Of a DNA stretch of 42,107 bases, positions 24,125 through 32,548 are shown piece by piece. The position numbers and the translations under genes were made by a program. The notes under the pieces are model-generated. The model saw only the letters and a list, made by a program, of their open reading frames with translations, had not been told where the DNA came from and ran no database searches. The DNA is taken from the NCBI GenBank assembly GCA_017553505.1, contig JAFZLD010000004.1:1-42107 (forward strand), given 5' to 3'. Every line of letters starts with the position of its first letter. Position 1 is the first letter of the stretch. The DNA is from Lachnospiraceae bacterium. Its GTDB lineage: Bacteria; Bacillota; Clostridia; Lachnospirales; Lachnospiraceae.

Positions 24125-24158
24125 TTTAACATCTGCCACTACCAAGGAGGATTAACTT

Positions 24159-25574
24159 ATGAACACTTTCATGGATAAGGACTTTATCCTTACCACCAAG
24201 ACCGCAAGAAAGCTCTTCCACGATTATGCCGAGAAGATGCCCATTCTTGACTATCACTGCCATATCAATCCCGAGGAAATCGCTCGCGACAGACACTTTG
24301 AGAATATCACTCAGGTATGGCTCGGCGGCGACCATTATAAATGGCGCTTCATGCGTTCCTGTGGTGTTGAAGAGAAATATATTACAGGTGATGCTTCCGA
24401 CCACGATAAGTTTATCGCGTGGGCCAAGTGCCTCGGCCGTGCCATCGGTAACCCGCTTCACCACTGGAGCCATCTTGAACTTCAGAGATACTTCGGCTAC
24501 AACGGCGCTCTTAACGAGAAGACTGCCGAGGAAGTCTGGAACCTTTGCAATAAGAAGCTTGCAAGCCCCGAAATGTCGGCCCGCAACATCATTAAGAAGT
24601 CCGGTGTTACCTTAATCTGCACCACCGATGACCCTGTTGATGCTCTCAATTTCCATGATGAGATTAAGAACGACAAGTCATTCGACGTTCAGGTGCTTCC
24701 CGCATGGCGTCCCGATAAGGCCATGAATCTTGAGAAGCCCGACTATCTTGAATATATCGACAAGCTTTCAGAGGCTACCGGTTTTAAAATCGGTACTTAC
24801 GAGGAGCTTATAAAGGCTTTGCGTGCGCGTATGGATTATTTTGCCGAGAAAGGCTGCGTGCTCTCCGACCACGGACTCGACTTTGTAATGTACAATCCCG
24901 CTTCCCGCGAGGAAATCGCAGGCATCTTCGAGAAGCGTTTAAACGGCTTAACCGTATCTTACGAGGAAGAGCTTAAATTTAAGACCGCTTTCATGCTCGA
25001 TATGGGCAAGGAATACAAGAAGAAAAACTGGGTAATGCAGCTCCACTACGGCTGTAAGAGAAACAACAACACCAAGATGTTTGACAAGATCGGTCCCGAC
25101 ACCGGCTTTGACTGCATCAAGTCCGAGACTTCGTCCACTGCACTTGCGAACTTCTTGAACGCACTTAACAATGAGGACGCTCTTCCCAAGACCATTCTTT
25201 ATTCGCTCAATCCTAATGACAACGAAGCTATCGGCACCATCTTAGGATGCTTCCAGGATTCCACCGCCGTTTCCAAGATTCAGCACGGCTCCGCATGGTG
25301 GTTCAACGACCACAAGATCGGTATGGAAAGACAGTTAATGAGTCTTGCAAGTCTCGGTAACCTTTCAGGCTTTGTGGGAATGCTTACCGACTCGAGAAGC
25401 TTCTTATCATACACAAGACACGAGTACTTCAGACGTATTCTTTGCAATTTAATCGGTCAGTGGGTTGAGGATGGCGAGTTCCCCTACGACGAGGACATTC
25501 TCCGCGACATCGTTAAAGATATTTCCTACAACAACGCGGTAAGATACTTCGGATTTAACCTTGAGACCAAATAG
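24159..25574 (+). CDS. uxaC: Uronate (glucuronate/galacturonate) isomerase
   Basis: A 471-residue amidohydrolase-fold isomerase that converts D-glucuronate to D-fructuronate and D-galacturonate to D-tagaturonate. Metal and substrate motifs: LDYHCHINPEEIA near residue 30, the ITQVWLGGDHYKWR segment, HHWSHLELQRYFG, VLPAWRPDKA, WVMQLHYGCKRNNN and GMLTDSRSFLSYTRHEYFRRI at the C-terminal end. AAGGAGG precedes the ATG by 8 nt. It shares a transcript with the regulator and ends in a strong terminator. With UxaB and UxaA it completes the galacturonate route to 2-keto-3-deoxygluconate. KdgK, KdgA and a fructuronate reductase are not in the window. Confidence 0.96.
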   Translation: MNTFMDKDFILTTKTARKLFHDYAEKMPILDYHCHINPEEIARDRHFENITQVWLGGDHYKWRFMRSCGVEEKYITGDASDHDKFIAWAKCLGRAIGNPLHHWSHLELQRYFGYNGALNEKTAEEVWNLCNKKLASPEMSARNIIKKSGVTLICTTDDPVDALNFHDEIKNDKSFDVQVLPAWRPDKAMNLEKPDYLEYIDKLSEATGFKIGTYEELIKALRARMDYFAEKGCVLSDHGLDFVMYNPASREEIAGIFEKRLNGLTVSYEEELKFKTAFMLDMGKEYKKKNWVMQLHYGCKRNNNTKMFDKIGPDTGFDCIKSETSSTALANFLNALNNEDALPKTILYSLNPNDNEAIGTILGCFQDSTAVSKIQHGSAWWFNDHKIGMERQLMSLASLGNLSGFVGMLTDSRSFLSYTRHEYFRRILCNLIGQWVEDGEFPYDEDILRDIVKDISYNNAVRYFGFNLETK

Positions 25575-25589
25575 ATAAATATGTGCATT

Positions 25590-25628
25590 AAGAAACCCGG
25601 TGAGAATAATCCCACCGGGCTTCTTTTT
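25590..25628. terminator. Terminator between uxaC and the CBM protein gene
   Basis: CCCGGTG (25596-25602) and CACCGGG (25613-25619) extended by AAGAA/TTCTT, followed by TTTTTA on the plus strand and flanked by A-rich sequence on the other side. It can act for both convergent genes. Confidence 0.88.
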
Positions 25629-25658
25629 ATAGTAAATCCTTCTCAATCACTGAGTAAA

Positions 25659-27779
25659 TTACTCTAAGATGTAATCGATTGTGGTTCCGATTGCGCCGGA
25701 GCCCTGGATTCCGAAGTATGCGCCGCCACCTGCGTATAAGGTGGAATTCCATGATTCGGGAGTGATTACGTAATAGTTGCCTTCCTCGGCAATCTTTACG
25801 CACCAGCTTGAATCGATTCTTACATCGTTCTTGTTGAGTTTAAGCTTCCAGCCTTCAACTGTGCTTCCGCTTGTGTTAAGCACTGTTAAGTTGACTGTGT
25901 AACCGGTTCCCCAGCTGTTAATCTGGTATTCGAACTTAAGGTTCTCGTTGGGCTGAGGTTCGGGTTCAGGTTCAGGGTCGGGGTCGGGCTCGGGTTCGGG
26001 CACAGGATCGGGCTTTACGGGTCCCTTTAAGGCGATCCAGGAATCAAAGTCCACTTCACCTAACTTGCCTACGAAGCATATATTTTTAGTACCTTCTACA
26101 CCTTCAAATGCAACATACTTGGTTACGAATTCGCCGTTTGTTGCGCTTAACTTAATATTCGCGAGTAATTCTCCTCCGATACCGCCTTCGCGTACTTCTA
26201 CGATTGCGGCGCCATCGGTTCTGTATGTAAGGCCGATTAACTTAGAGCCTGTAAATACAACGTTCTTAAACTCTACAAGGCATCCTGACTGAAGATTGTC
26301 AACGTATGTTACATTGCCTTCTGTCTTAACTTCAGATCTCACCACATTACCGGACTCTGCCTGTACTGCAGTGTAAGGATCGATTGCTACGGGTTCGGGT
26401 TCGGGTTCAGGTTCGGGTTCGGGCTCAACTTCTGCCTTAACTACCGACCAGGAGTCGATATCTACTTCGCCCATCTTACCTACGAAGCAGATCTTCTTGG
26501 TGCCGGATACATTGGCAAACTGGAAGCTCTTGGTAATGAACTCACCGTTTGTGGTTCCGATCTTTAATGTGCCGAGTAATTCACCGCCGATACCGTTCTC
26601 TCTTACTTCAACCATAGCAGCGCCTGAAGCTCTGTATGTCAAAGTAAATGACTTGGTGCCGTCAAATTCTACGTTATCAAATGCTACAAGCTTTCCTGAA
26701 GCAAGTCCTGCAACGTATTTAACGTCGCCATCGTTCTGAATTTCCACACCGACGAGCTGGCCGTCTTCAGCCTGTACTGTAGCGTAAGGATTGAACTTAG
26801 TAGGCTGAGGTTCAGGTTCAGGCTCGGGTTCAGGCTCGGGTTCGGGCTGAGGGTCGGGCTTCTCAGGTGCCTTCATAACAATCCAGGAATCGATGTCTGC
26901 GGAACCCATCTTGCCAAGGAATGTAATATCCTTAACGCCTTCTACGTCCACAAATGCAACGTATTTGGTAGTGAACTCGCCGTTGGTGTTGGCAAGCTTA
27001 ACGGAAGCGAGTAAATCACCGCCGATCCCGCCTGCTCTGATTTCAACGATTGAAACCTCGCTTGTTCTGTAAGTGATACCGATAGTCTTGGAACCGTCAA
27101 AAGAAACATTCTTGTAAGTAACAAGGCATGCGGGTGCAAGACCGGATACGAATGTAACATCACCTTCAGTCTTAACTTCAGCTCTTACTACGTTGCCGGA
27201 TTCTGCCTCTACTGTAGAGTAGGGGTTAATCTCAGGCTGCGGTTCGGGCTCGGGCTGAGGTTCGGGTTCAGGTTCAGGTTCGGGTTCGGGATCGGGCTTA
27301 TTGGGACCTAACTTAGCGGTCCAGTAGTCAAGATCCACGCTTCCTACCTTACCTACGAAATAAATATCATGTTTACCTTCAACATTTGCCATGCTTGAGT
27401 AAACTGTCTTAAATTCACCGTTTGTGTTGCTTGCCTTGATAGAACCTAACTTCTCTCCGTCCAAAGCATCAACTCTAACTTCCACAAGGCCTGCGCCGGA
27501 AGCTTTATAGCAAGCTCCGATTAATGTCAAGCCTTCTGTAAAATCAACATCTTTAACCATTACATAGTCGCCTGCTTCAATGCCGGCCACATATGTAACG
27601 TCACCTTCAGTCACAACTTCAACTCCGGACTTGCCGAAATTAAATTCTGCCTGAACTATACCATAAGGGTTTACCTTAGGTGCTGCATACGACGCCATAG
27701 ATGGTGTCAACGTCCCTATAACAACAGCAGATGACAGCAAAACCCCACTAAGTGCAGATAAAACTCTCCTATTCTTCAT
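25659..27779 (-). CDS. Secreted module-only carbohydrate-binding protein (four CBM6-like repeats plus CBM2-like)
   Basis: A 706-residue protein. The signal peptide spans about 1-33 (cut near YAA-PK). Four homologous modules of about 120 residues lie at 37-156, 184-303, 329-448 and 467-586. Each has the CBM6 pattern: an early QAE/EAE, a middle VEVR..GIGGELL, then NGEF and [21 protein letters not shown] near the end. Linkers are Pro-Glu repeats. The last module, 612-706, looks like CBM2, with SWGTGY, GWKLKL, SSW and [12 protein letters not shown] giving surface Trp residues. No catalytic domain is present, no dockerin, no sortase motif. It probably coats cellulose or xylan, or tethers cells to fibre. 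AAGGAGG precedes the ATG by 4 nt. A perfect LacI-type dyad lies 44 nt upstream. Confidence 0.9.
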   Translation of the reverse strand: MKNRRVLSALSGVLLSSAVVIGTLTPSMASYAAPKVNPYGIVQAEFNFGKSGVEVVTEGDVTYVAGIEAGDYVMVKDVDFTEGLTLIGACYKASGAGLVEVRVDALDGEKLGSIKASNTNGEFKTVYSSMANVEGKHDIYFVGKVGSVDLDYWTAKLGPNKPDPEPEPEPEPEPQPEPEPQPEINPYSTVEAESGNVVRAEVKTEGDVTFVSGLAPACLVTYKNVSFDGSKTIGITYRTSEVSIVEIRAGGIGGDLLASVKLANTNGEFTTKYVAFVDVEGVKDITFLGKMGSADIDSWIVMKAPEKPDPQPEPEPEPEPEPEPQPTKFNPYATVQAEDGQLVGVEIQNDGDVKYVAGLASGKLVAFDNVEFDGTKSFTLTYRASGAAMVEVRENGIGGELLGTLKIGTTNGEFITKSFQFANVSGTKKICFVGKMGEVDIDSWSVVKAEVEPEPEPEPEPEPVAIDPYTAVQAESGNVVRSEVKTEGNVTYVDNLQSGCLVEFKNVVFTGSKLIGLTYRTDGAAIVEVREGGIGGELLANIKLSATNGEFVTKYVAFEGVEGTKNICFVGKLGEVDFDSWIALKGPVKPDPVPEPEPDPDPEPEPEPQPNENLKFEYQINSWGTGYTVNLTVLNTSGSTVEGWKLKLNKNDVRIDSSWCVKIAEEGNYYVITPESWNSTLYAGGGAYFGIQGSGAIGTTIDYILE

Positions 27780-27822
27780 ATAACCTCCTTGAATCTTTGC
27801 TGCTTTTAGTTGCGTTGTGGTT

Positions 27823-27838
27823 ACTTAAACGTTTAAGT
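27823..27838 (-). promoter_or_regulatory. Perfect 16-bp LacI-type operator upstream of the CBM gene
   Basis: ACTTAAACGTTTAAGT is a perfect palindrome with central CG. It resembles the site in front of cellobiose phosphorylase (13 of 16 identical) and lies 44 nt before the CBM gene start, where a repressor would act. Confidence 0.7.
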
Positions 27839-28230
27839 TGGCTCGAGTAACTTCACTTTAACATCACAGAAAACGGTTCACTTCCCATTTATTGCTGTGT
27901 ACTGCCCACTCGTTGCTAATTTCTGAATATTTTGAGAGGTTAATATTGTTTTCTGTTTATATATAATTACACTTTGAGTTGTTCCATTAATGTATCAATA
28001 AATGCATATTTAGCGTACCAATTTTCACCCCATAAACCGCTATTTTTGTGGTGTTGTCGACACTTTAGCAGACCAAATTGCTCTGTGCTTACTTCTAAAG
28101 ACGATTGAATATTAATACAGCGATATATCTATAAAACCACGTGTTATTATTTACTAAATTTTACTTAATCGTTTTCTTTATTTACCGCATCTGTATCATT
28201 GTTTCAATTTGCTTACGAACCGATAAAATA
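27839..28230. other. AT-rich gene-free stretch with a second operator-like word
   Basis: No credible ORF. ACTTAATCGTTTTCTT at 28163-28178 repeats the word seen at 5512 and 5648. A TATATAAT-like run near 27958-27966 may belong to a promoter, but no -35 partner is convincing. Nothing else is seen. Confidence 0.55.
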
Positions 28231-28266
28231 AAAAGAGCCGCTCATCATATATTGGGCAGCTCTTTT
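28231..28266 (-). terminator. Terminator of the chemoreceptor gene
   Basis: AAAAGAGC (28231-28238) and GCTCTTTT (28259-28266) close a 36-nt stem-loop with further inner pairing, 24 nt past the stop of the gene at 28290. The T-run is present on either strand. Confidence 0.8.
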
Positions 28267-28289
28267 ATATATGCTTAATCCGTTATAGA

Positions 28290-30374
28290 TCAGTTAAGCT
28301 TAAAGTTATTAACTATTTCCGCAAGTGTGCTTGCGGTAAACTGCTGGCTGGTGGCAAGCTCGGCAACGGATTCGATAGCGTGTGATACGTTCTCAACCGC
28401 CCCCGTAACATCTGCGCTTCTTGAAGCGGTATCTTCGGTACCTTCCGCAATGTTCTGAACCGCAGTGTTGACCTCTTCCATGGTGCGACGGATGTTCTCT
28501 ATCATTTCAGCCATTGTGCGTGACAATTCTCCGAACAATCCTGCGTCCTCGCCGTACTGGCGGCCGATTTCCGTGAACTTGCTATAATCCGGTGTCGCTG
28601 TCTCATTGACAAAAGCAAGAAGCTTCTCCGAGCTTTCTGTCAGGTCTGTGAAAGCTAGTTGCACGCTCGATGTGGTCTCCTGAATCTTACGAACCGTTGT
28701 GGCAGTCTCTGTAGCAAGCTTACTTATCTGCTGAGCCACTACCGCGAATCCTCTTCCCGCATCGCCGGCTCTTGCAGCCTCGATGGAAGCATTAAGACTT
28801 AAGAGGTCTATTTCATCGGCTATTTCGTTAATCATGTCCGCAAGCTTGGAGATTTCTTTGACCACCATTGCTTTCTCGCGGGCGGCGTTCAATTCGTCTT
28901 CTCGCTCCTTGGCTACCTTGATGGCGCTGTCGTGAGCCACAAGGCTTTCTTTTTGCACCCGAGCTGCTCTCTCTGCTATAACCTTAACTTCTTCGGTAAC
29001 GCGTGCCGTCTCTTCCGCAAGCTTATTGACTGAATTGTTGACCTCCGTTACCGACGCGGAAACTTCCTCGGTTGCGGCACTTGAGTTCATCATCGCTTCG
29101 TTGACATTTGTCATGTTGTCCTGAATGCGTCCAAACTCGGCGGAAAGCTCCTGGCTCATGGCGCTTAATGTGGTAGATGCCTCATTGATATTGACAGCTT
29201 CCTTGGAGATGTTGCCGATAATGCCTTTGTTGTTACGATACATTTCGTTAAGAGAACGGCTCATCTCGCCGACTTCATCGCCTGACTTAACAGTAAGCTC
29301 GTCAACCGTAAAGTCGCCTTCGGCAAGCTCTCCCGCAAAAGTATTAACCTTCTTAACGTTCTTAGCTATACTGCGGGCAATTATAATTACCACGAGCGCG
29401 CTCACTATCATTACGCCGATACTGATAGGCACCGTGACGGTTGTCATGGCAGTTGATGCGGCGTTGATTTCCTTGTAAGGCATATATACTATAAGCTTCC
29501 AGTTTACATTGGGAATAGTGCCGAAATATGCGTATACCTTGCCCATGGAGTCGGTGTACTGAGCAATACCGGCGTCCCGGGTAACTACATCGTGTGAAAT
29601 AGTGTTGATGGGGTCGGTATCGGCCGCAATATTGACACCGTTCTGAGCCTTGGTAATGTCGGCTGTGTAGATATATGTACCGTCTGCCGTAACCATGCGT
29701 GCCTTGCCGGTCTCTCCCACCTTGATGTTATCAAGCATGTTCGTGATGGTCTTTAAATCGATGTCCACGGTTACGCAGCCTATATATTCGTTCTTGTTGT
29801 TATAGATTGCGGCGGCGCAGGTCGCCATTATGGTGCCGGATACCTCATCATAGTAAGGGTCGGTGATAACGGCTGCATTGGTCTTCTGCGCTTTGGCAAG
29901 CTTATAATAATCTTGACTGAAGTAGTCATAACTTGCGTTGGAATAGCTCCAGTCTTCTATTATGTTCTTACCGTCTCTGTACCAGTAGGGGCCGACGTAC
30001 TGCTCGCCCTTATATCTGATGTCGCCTTCGTATACCTTAGGTTCGAACCAGATACCGCTTCCTCTGACAAAATCATTCTTGGAGACAAAGTCGCCGAAAA
30101 TTTTCTTGTAGACAAGCATGTCATCGTTTTTGTAAGTGTTGGAAACAAGCACTGCAAGAGTCTCAGCCGAAGATCTTACTGACTGAAGCTTAGCATCGAT
30201 GCTGTTGATGTTGCCGTTTAACTCGGCACTCATATACTTGTCGGTAGTGTCAAGAAGGGCGTTGGTTGCCAGCTGCCCGCTTAAGAAAGATACCGCATTG
30301 ATACCTAAGATTACTACCGGAAGAATTCCTAAGAGTAGTTTTGCTTTAATACCCGGTCTTTTCTTCTTTTTCAT
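28290..30374 (-). CDS. Methyl-accepting chemotaxis protein with dCache sensor
   Basis: A 694-residue chemoreceptor. The first membrane segment is at about 11-33. An extracytoplasmic dCache_1-type sensor covers about 35-300 ([45 protein letters not shown] are typical). The second membrane segment is at about 308-333 and HAMP about 334-388. The cytoplasmic signalling rod reaches the hairpin tip [20 protein letters not shown], which binds CheA and CheW, and ends near 694. dCache domains bind amino acids or organic acids; the ligand is unknown. Good GGAGAG ribosome site and a clear promoter. Single gene; no che or flagellar genes are nearby. Confidence 0.94.
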   Translation of the reverse strand: MKKKKRPGIKAKLLLGILPVVILGINAVSFLSGQLATNALLDTTDKYMSAELNGNINSIDAKLQSVRSSAETLAVLVSNTYKNDDMLVYKKIFGDFVSKNDFVRGSGIWFEPKVYEGDIRYKGEQYVGPYWYRDGKNIIEDWSYSNASYDYFSQDYYKLAKAQKTNAAVITDPYYDEVSGTIMATCAAAIYNNKNEYIGCVTVDIDLKTITNMLDNIKVGETGKARMVTADGTYIYTADITKAQNGVNIAADTDPINTISHDVVTRDAGIAQYTDSMGKVYAYFGTIPNVNWKLIVYMPYKEINAASTAMTTVTVPISIGVMIVSALVVIIIARSIAKNVKKVNTFAGELAEGDFTVDELTVKSGDEVGEMSRSLNEMYRNNKGIIGNISKEAVNINEASTTLSAMSQELSAEFGRIQDNMTNVNEAMMNSSAATEEVSASVTEVNNSVNKLAEETARVTEEVKVIAERAARVQKESLVAHDSAIKVAKEREDELNAAREKAMVVKEISKLADMINEIADEIDLLSLNASIEAARAGDAGRGFAVVAQQISKLATETATTVRKIQETTSSVQLAFTDLTESSEKLLAFVNETATPDYSKFTEIGRQYGEDAGLFGELSRTMAEMIENIRRTMEEVNTAVQNIAEGTEDTASRSADVTGAVENVSHAIESVAELATSQQFTASTLAEIVNNFKLN

Positions 30375-30424
30375 AAAATACTCTCTCCGCTATAAAGTAT
30401 TTTCCGAAAAAGTCCCCGAGGATG

Positions 30425-30454
30425 ATTATAGCACAGAGCATACATTTATGTAAA
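30425..30454 (-). promoter_or_regulatory. Sigma-A promoter of the dCache chemoreceptor
   Basis: Minus strand TTTACA (30449-30454), 18-nt spacer, perfect TATAAT (30425-30430), with predicted start about 45 nt before the ATG. No sigma-D (motility) type box is seen. Confidence 0.78.
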
Positions 30455-30480
30455 CCTGATATTATGTTTTCTTTTGCAAT

Positions 30481-30511
30481 AAAGAAAGGGCCATCCCCGT
30501 GAGGATGACCC
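30481..30511 (-). terminator. Terminator of deoD
   Basis: On the minus strand GGGTCATCC pairs with GGATGGCCC around a 6-nt loop, followed by TTTCTTT. It lies 23 nt after the deoD stop. The stem is nearly the same as that of the cbp terminator at 8153. Confidence 0.88.
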
Positions 30512-30533
30512 GTATAGTCAATATGGTTTATTC

Positions 30534-31262
30534 TTACATCTTGTCCATCTGAACTGCGGTGTTAAGAGCAACTTCCATCATCTGGGTGAAGGATGTCTGA
30601 CGCTCCTCGGCTGTGGTAGCCTCGCCGGTCATGATGTTGTCGGAGATGGTAAGGATTGCAAGTGCACGCTTCTTAGCCTTAATAGCGTTCATGTAGAGGG
30701 CTGCTGCCTCCATTTCAACCGCCATGGCACCCATGGAAGCCCAACGGTCGTTAACGGTAGGATCTGCATCGTAGAAGGTGTCGGAAGATACTACGTTACC
30801 TACGTGATATCTTACCTTAAGGTTGTCAGCCTCGGCGATTGCGGTCTTAAGAAGTGTGTAATCTGCGGTGCATGCAAGTGTACCGGGGAGGTTGAACTGA
30901 CGAGCGTAGTCGGAATTGGTGCAAGCGCCCATACCGAATACGATGTCACGAATCTTAATGTCCTTACTAAGAGAACCTGCGGAACCGATTCTGATAATGT
31001 TCTCTACGCCGAAGAAGTTGAAAAGCTCATAGCTGTAGATACCGATGGAAGGCATACCCATGCCGCTTGCCATAACGGTAACCTTGGTGCCCTTGTAGGT
31101 ACCGGTGTAACCCTGAACGCCACGTACATTATTAACAAGTACGGGATTCTCAAGGAAATTCTCTGCAATGAATTTAGATCTTAAGGGATCGCCGGGCATA
31201 AGCACTGTCTTGGCGAAGTCCTCGGGTTTGGCATTGATGTGAGGTGTCGGATAATTGGCCAT
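30534..31262 (-). CDS. deoD: Purine-nucleoside phosphorylase DeoD
   Basis: A 242-residue trimeric/hexameric-type enzyme that phosphorolyses purine (deoxy)nucleosides to base and (deoxy)ribose 1-phosphate. Marks: HINAKPEDFAKTVLMPGDPLRSKF at the N-terminus, VMASGMGMPSIGIYSYELF, IRIGSAGSL, VSSDTFYD, MGAMAVEMEAAALYM and the catalytic Asp in ILTISDNIMTGE. AAAGGAG sits 6 nt before the ATG, inside the end of the response-regulator gene 12 nt upstream, so both are on one transcript. The link between a signalling protein and a purine salvage enzyme is odd but may be only positional. Confidence 0.97.
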   Translation of the reverse strand: MANYPTPHINAKPEDFAKTVLMPGDPLRSKFIAENFLENPVLVNNVRGVQGYTGTYKGTKVTVMASGMGMPSIGIYSYELFNFFGVENIIRIGSAGSLSKDIKIRDIVFGMGACTNSDYARQFNLPGTLACTADYTLLKTAIAEADNLKVRYHVGNVVSSDTFYDADPTVNDRWASMGAMAVEMEAAALYMNAIKAKKRALAILTISDNIMTGEATTAEERQTSFTQMMEVALNTAVQMDKM

Positions 31263-31273
31263 ATTATACTCCT

Positions 31274-32392
31274 TTATTTCTCTTTATTTTTATTATATTC
31301 CTCCATTACCGTCTTATCGAAGGTGTCTGATAACACTTCGAATACTTCCAGTAAATCGGGATTATATGCTTTGTACTCGGCTTCCTGAATCTTACGCATT
31401 ACGCTCTTGTGGGGCTTAACGGTGCCGTCTTTGAGGAAGCGGATTTCATCGTATCTGTGGCACAGGCTTACTACCTGAGCACAAATCGGTATCTCATCGC
31501 CCGCAACGCCTATGGGGTAGCCCTTGCCGTCGTACTGCTCGTACATGTAGCGGGCAATCTCGTAAGCGTACTTGCGCTCGAGCTGGTGAGTGGAATTGAC
31601 AAACATAAGATTAATAAGCTCGGAACCCGCGATGGGGCGCTTCTTAATCTGTACCATCGCTCTGCCGGCGGAAGCTCTGTGTCCGTCGAAAAGCGAGTCG
31701 GGAATGATGACGTTGCCGATATCGTGAAGAAGTGTCGCGTCGGAAATCGCCTTGTTGATGCTCTTGGAAAGACCGTACTTGGGGTATCTTTCCATGAGGC
31801 CGTCAAGGAGAAGCTCCGTACCCACCCTGATACGACCGCTGTGAGCCTCATTACCGGGCAGAAGCTTATTCATAAGACTCTTTATATTATCTTCCCATTT
31901 GACGCGTCTTAACGCCTTAGCGGCCTTCTTAAGCGCCTCATACTGATTGGTAAAATAAACCGATTTCTCTTCAATGATGCTCTCAAGACTGGTCTCAAGC
32001 TTACAAATCTGCACAAGATTATCGACAATCTTACGTATCTCTGCTGCTCTGAAAGGCTTATAGACTATGTCAACTGCGTGGTTTTTCTTGGCCTGAACTA
32101 AGACATCGGCGGACTTGTCGGATGTTGTTACCACTACAGGAATCTTATTGTTAAGCCCCGTCTCCTGCAGGTACTCCATTACTCCGAAGCCGTCAAGCTT
32201 GGGCATGTGAATATCAAGAATGATAAGAGCAATTTCAGTCTCCTCGGCCTGAATGCAAAAAACAGCCTGATGACCGTTCTCGGCCTCAAGAATCCTGTAC
32301 TTGTCCTTGAGAATTTCCCTTAGAATCGCTCTGTTGATTTCTTCGTCCTCCGCTATAAGTACAGCGGGTTTGTTATCTTTGGCGGCAGACAA
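31274..32392 (-). CDS. Response regulator with degenerate HD-GYP output domain
   Basis: A 372-residue protein. Residues 9-130 are a receiver: acidic pair in IAEDEEINR, phosphoacceptor Asp in LIILDIHMPKLDGFG, the TTSDK Thr/Ser and the KPF Lys. Residues 140-175 are a coiled linker and about 180-365 an HD-GYP-like domain. HDIGN is kept but the canonical following Lys is Asn, and HHExxDGxGYP has become MYEQYDGKGYP, so two metal-binding His are gone. c-di-GMP hydrolysis is thus doubtful and the domain may bind partners instead. Start is TTG, supported by the AGGGGG site 8 nt upstream; an ATG 8 nt earlier is out of frame. It is first in an operon with deoD. No cognate kinase is adjacent. Confidence 0.88.
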   Translation of the reverse strand: MSAAKDNKPAVLIAEDEEINRAILREILKDKYRILEAENGHQAVFCIQAEETEIALIILDIHMPKLDGFGVMEYLQETGLNNKIPVVVTTSDKSADVLVQAKKNHAVDIVYKPFRAAEIRKIVDNLVQICKLETSLESIIEEKSVYFTNQYEALKKAAKALRRVKWEDNIKSLMNKLLPGNEAHSGRIRVGTELLLDGLMERYPKYGLSKSINKAISDATLLHDIGNVIIPDSLFDGHRASAGRAMVQIKKRPIAGSELINLMFVNSTHQLERKYAYEIARYMYEQYDGKGYPIGVAGDEIPICAQVVSLCHRYDEIRFLKDGTVKPHKSVMRKIQEAEYKAYNPDLLEVFEVLSDTFDKTVMEEYNKNKEK

Positions 32393-32425
32393 TTCTTCAT
32401 CCCCCTTAAAGGTGTTTGTATTAAT

Positions 32426-32454
32426 ATTTTAGTAGATTTTAGCAACGATTTCAA
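32426..32454 (-). promoter_or_regulatory. Sigma-A promoter of the response regulator-deoD operon
   Basis: Minus strand TTGAAA (32449-32454), 17-nt spacer, TAAAAT (32426-32431). Next to the -35 box lies the small dyad AACTGT-ttag-ACAGTT (about 32453-32468). Confidence 0.75.
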
Positions 32455-32506
32455 CTGTTTAGACAGTTAAAGCGTAACGGTAATCGATTTCGAATTGCAT
32501 AGGAAT

Positions 32507-32534
32507 GGCTCGCGATGTTTTCGCACCGCGAGCC
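32507..32534. terminator. Terminator-like hairpin after the second chemoreceptor gene
   Basis: GGCTCGCG (32507-32514) and CGCGAGCC (32527-32534) with an inner GTGCG-type pairing. The T-rich run TGTTTTCTTTT follows on the plus strand; the minus strand has only ATTCC. It lies just after the 32549 stop and may work as a processing or weak termination site. Confidence 0.6.
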
Positions 32535-32548
32535 TGTTTTCTTTTGTC

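Noticed and set aside
25920-27320. Pro-Glu repeat tracts as an independent DNA repeat element
   Set aside because: The GGTTCGGGTTCAGG-type repeats only encode the PEPEPE linkers between CBM modules of one protein.
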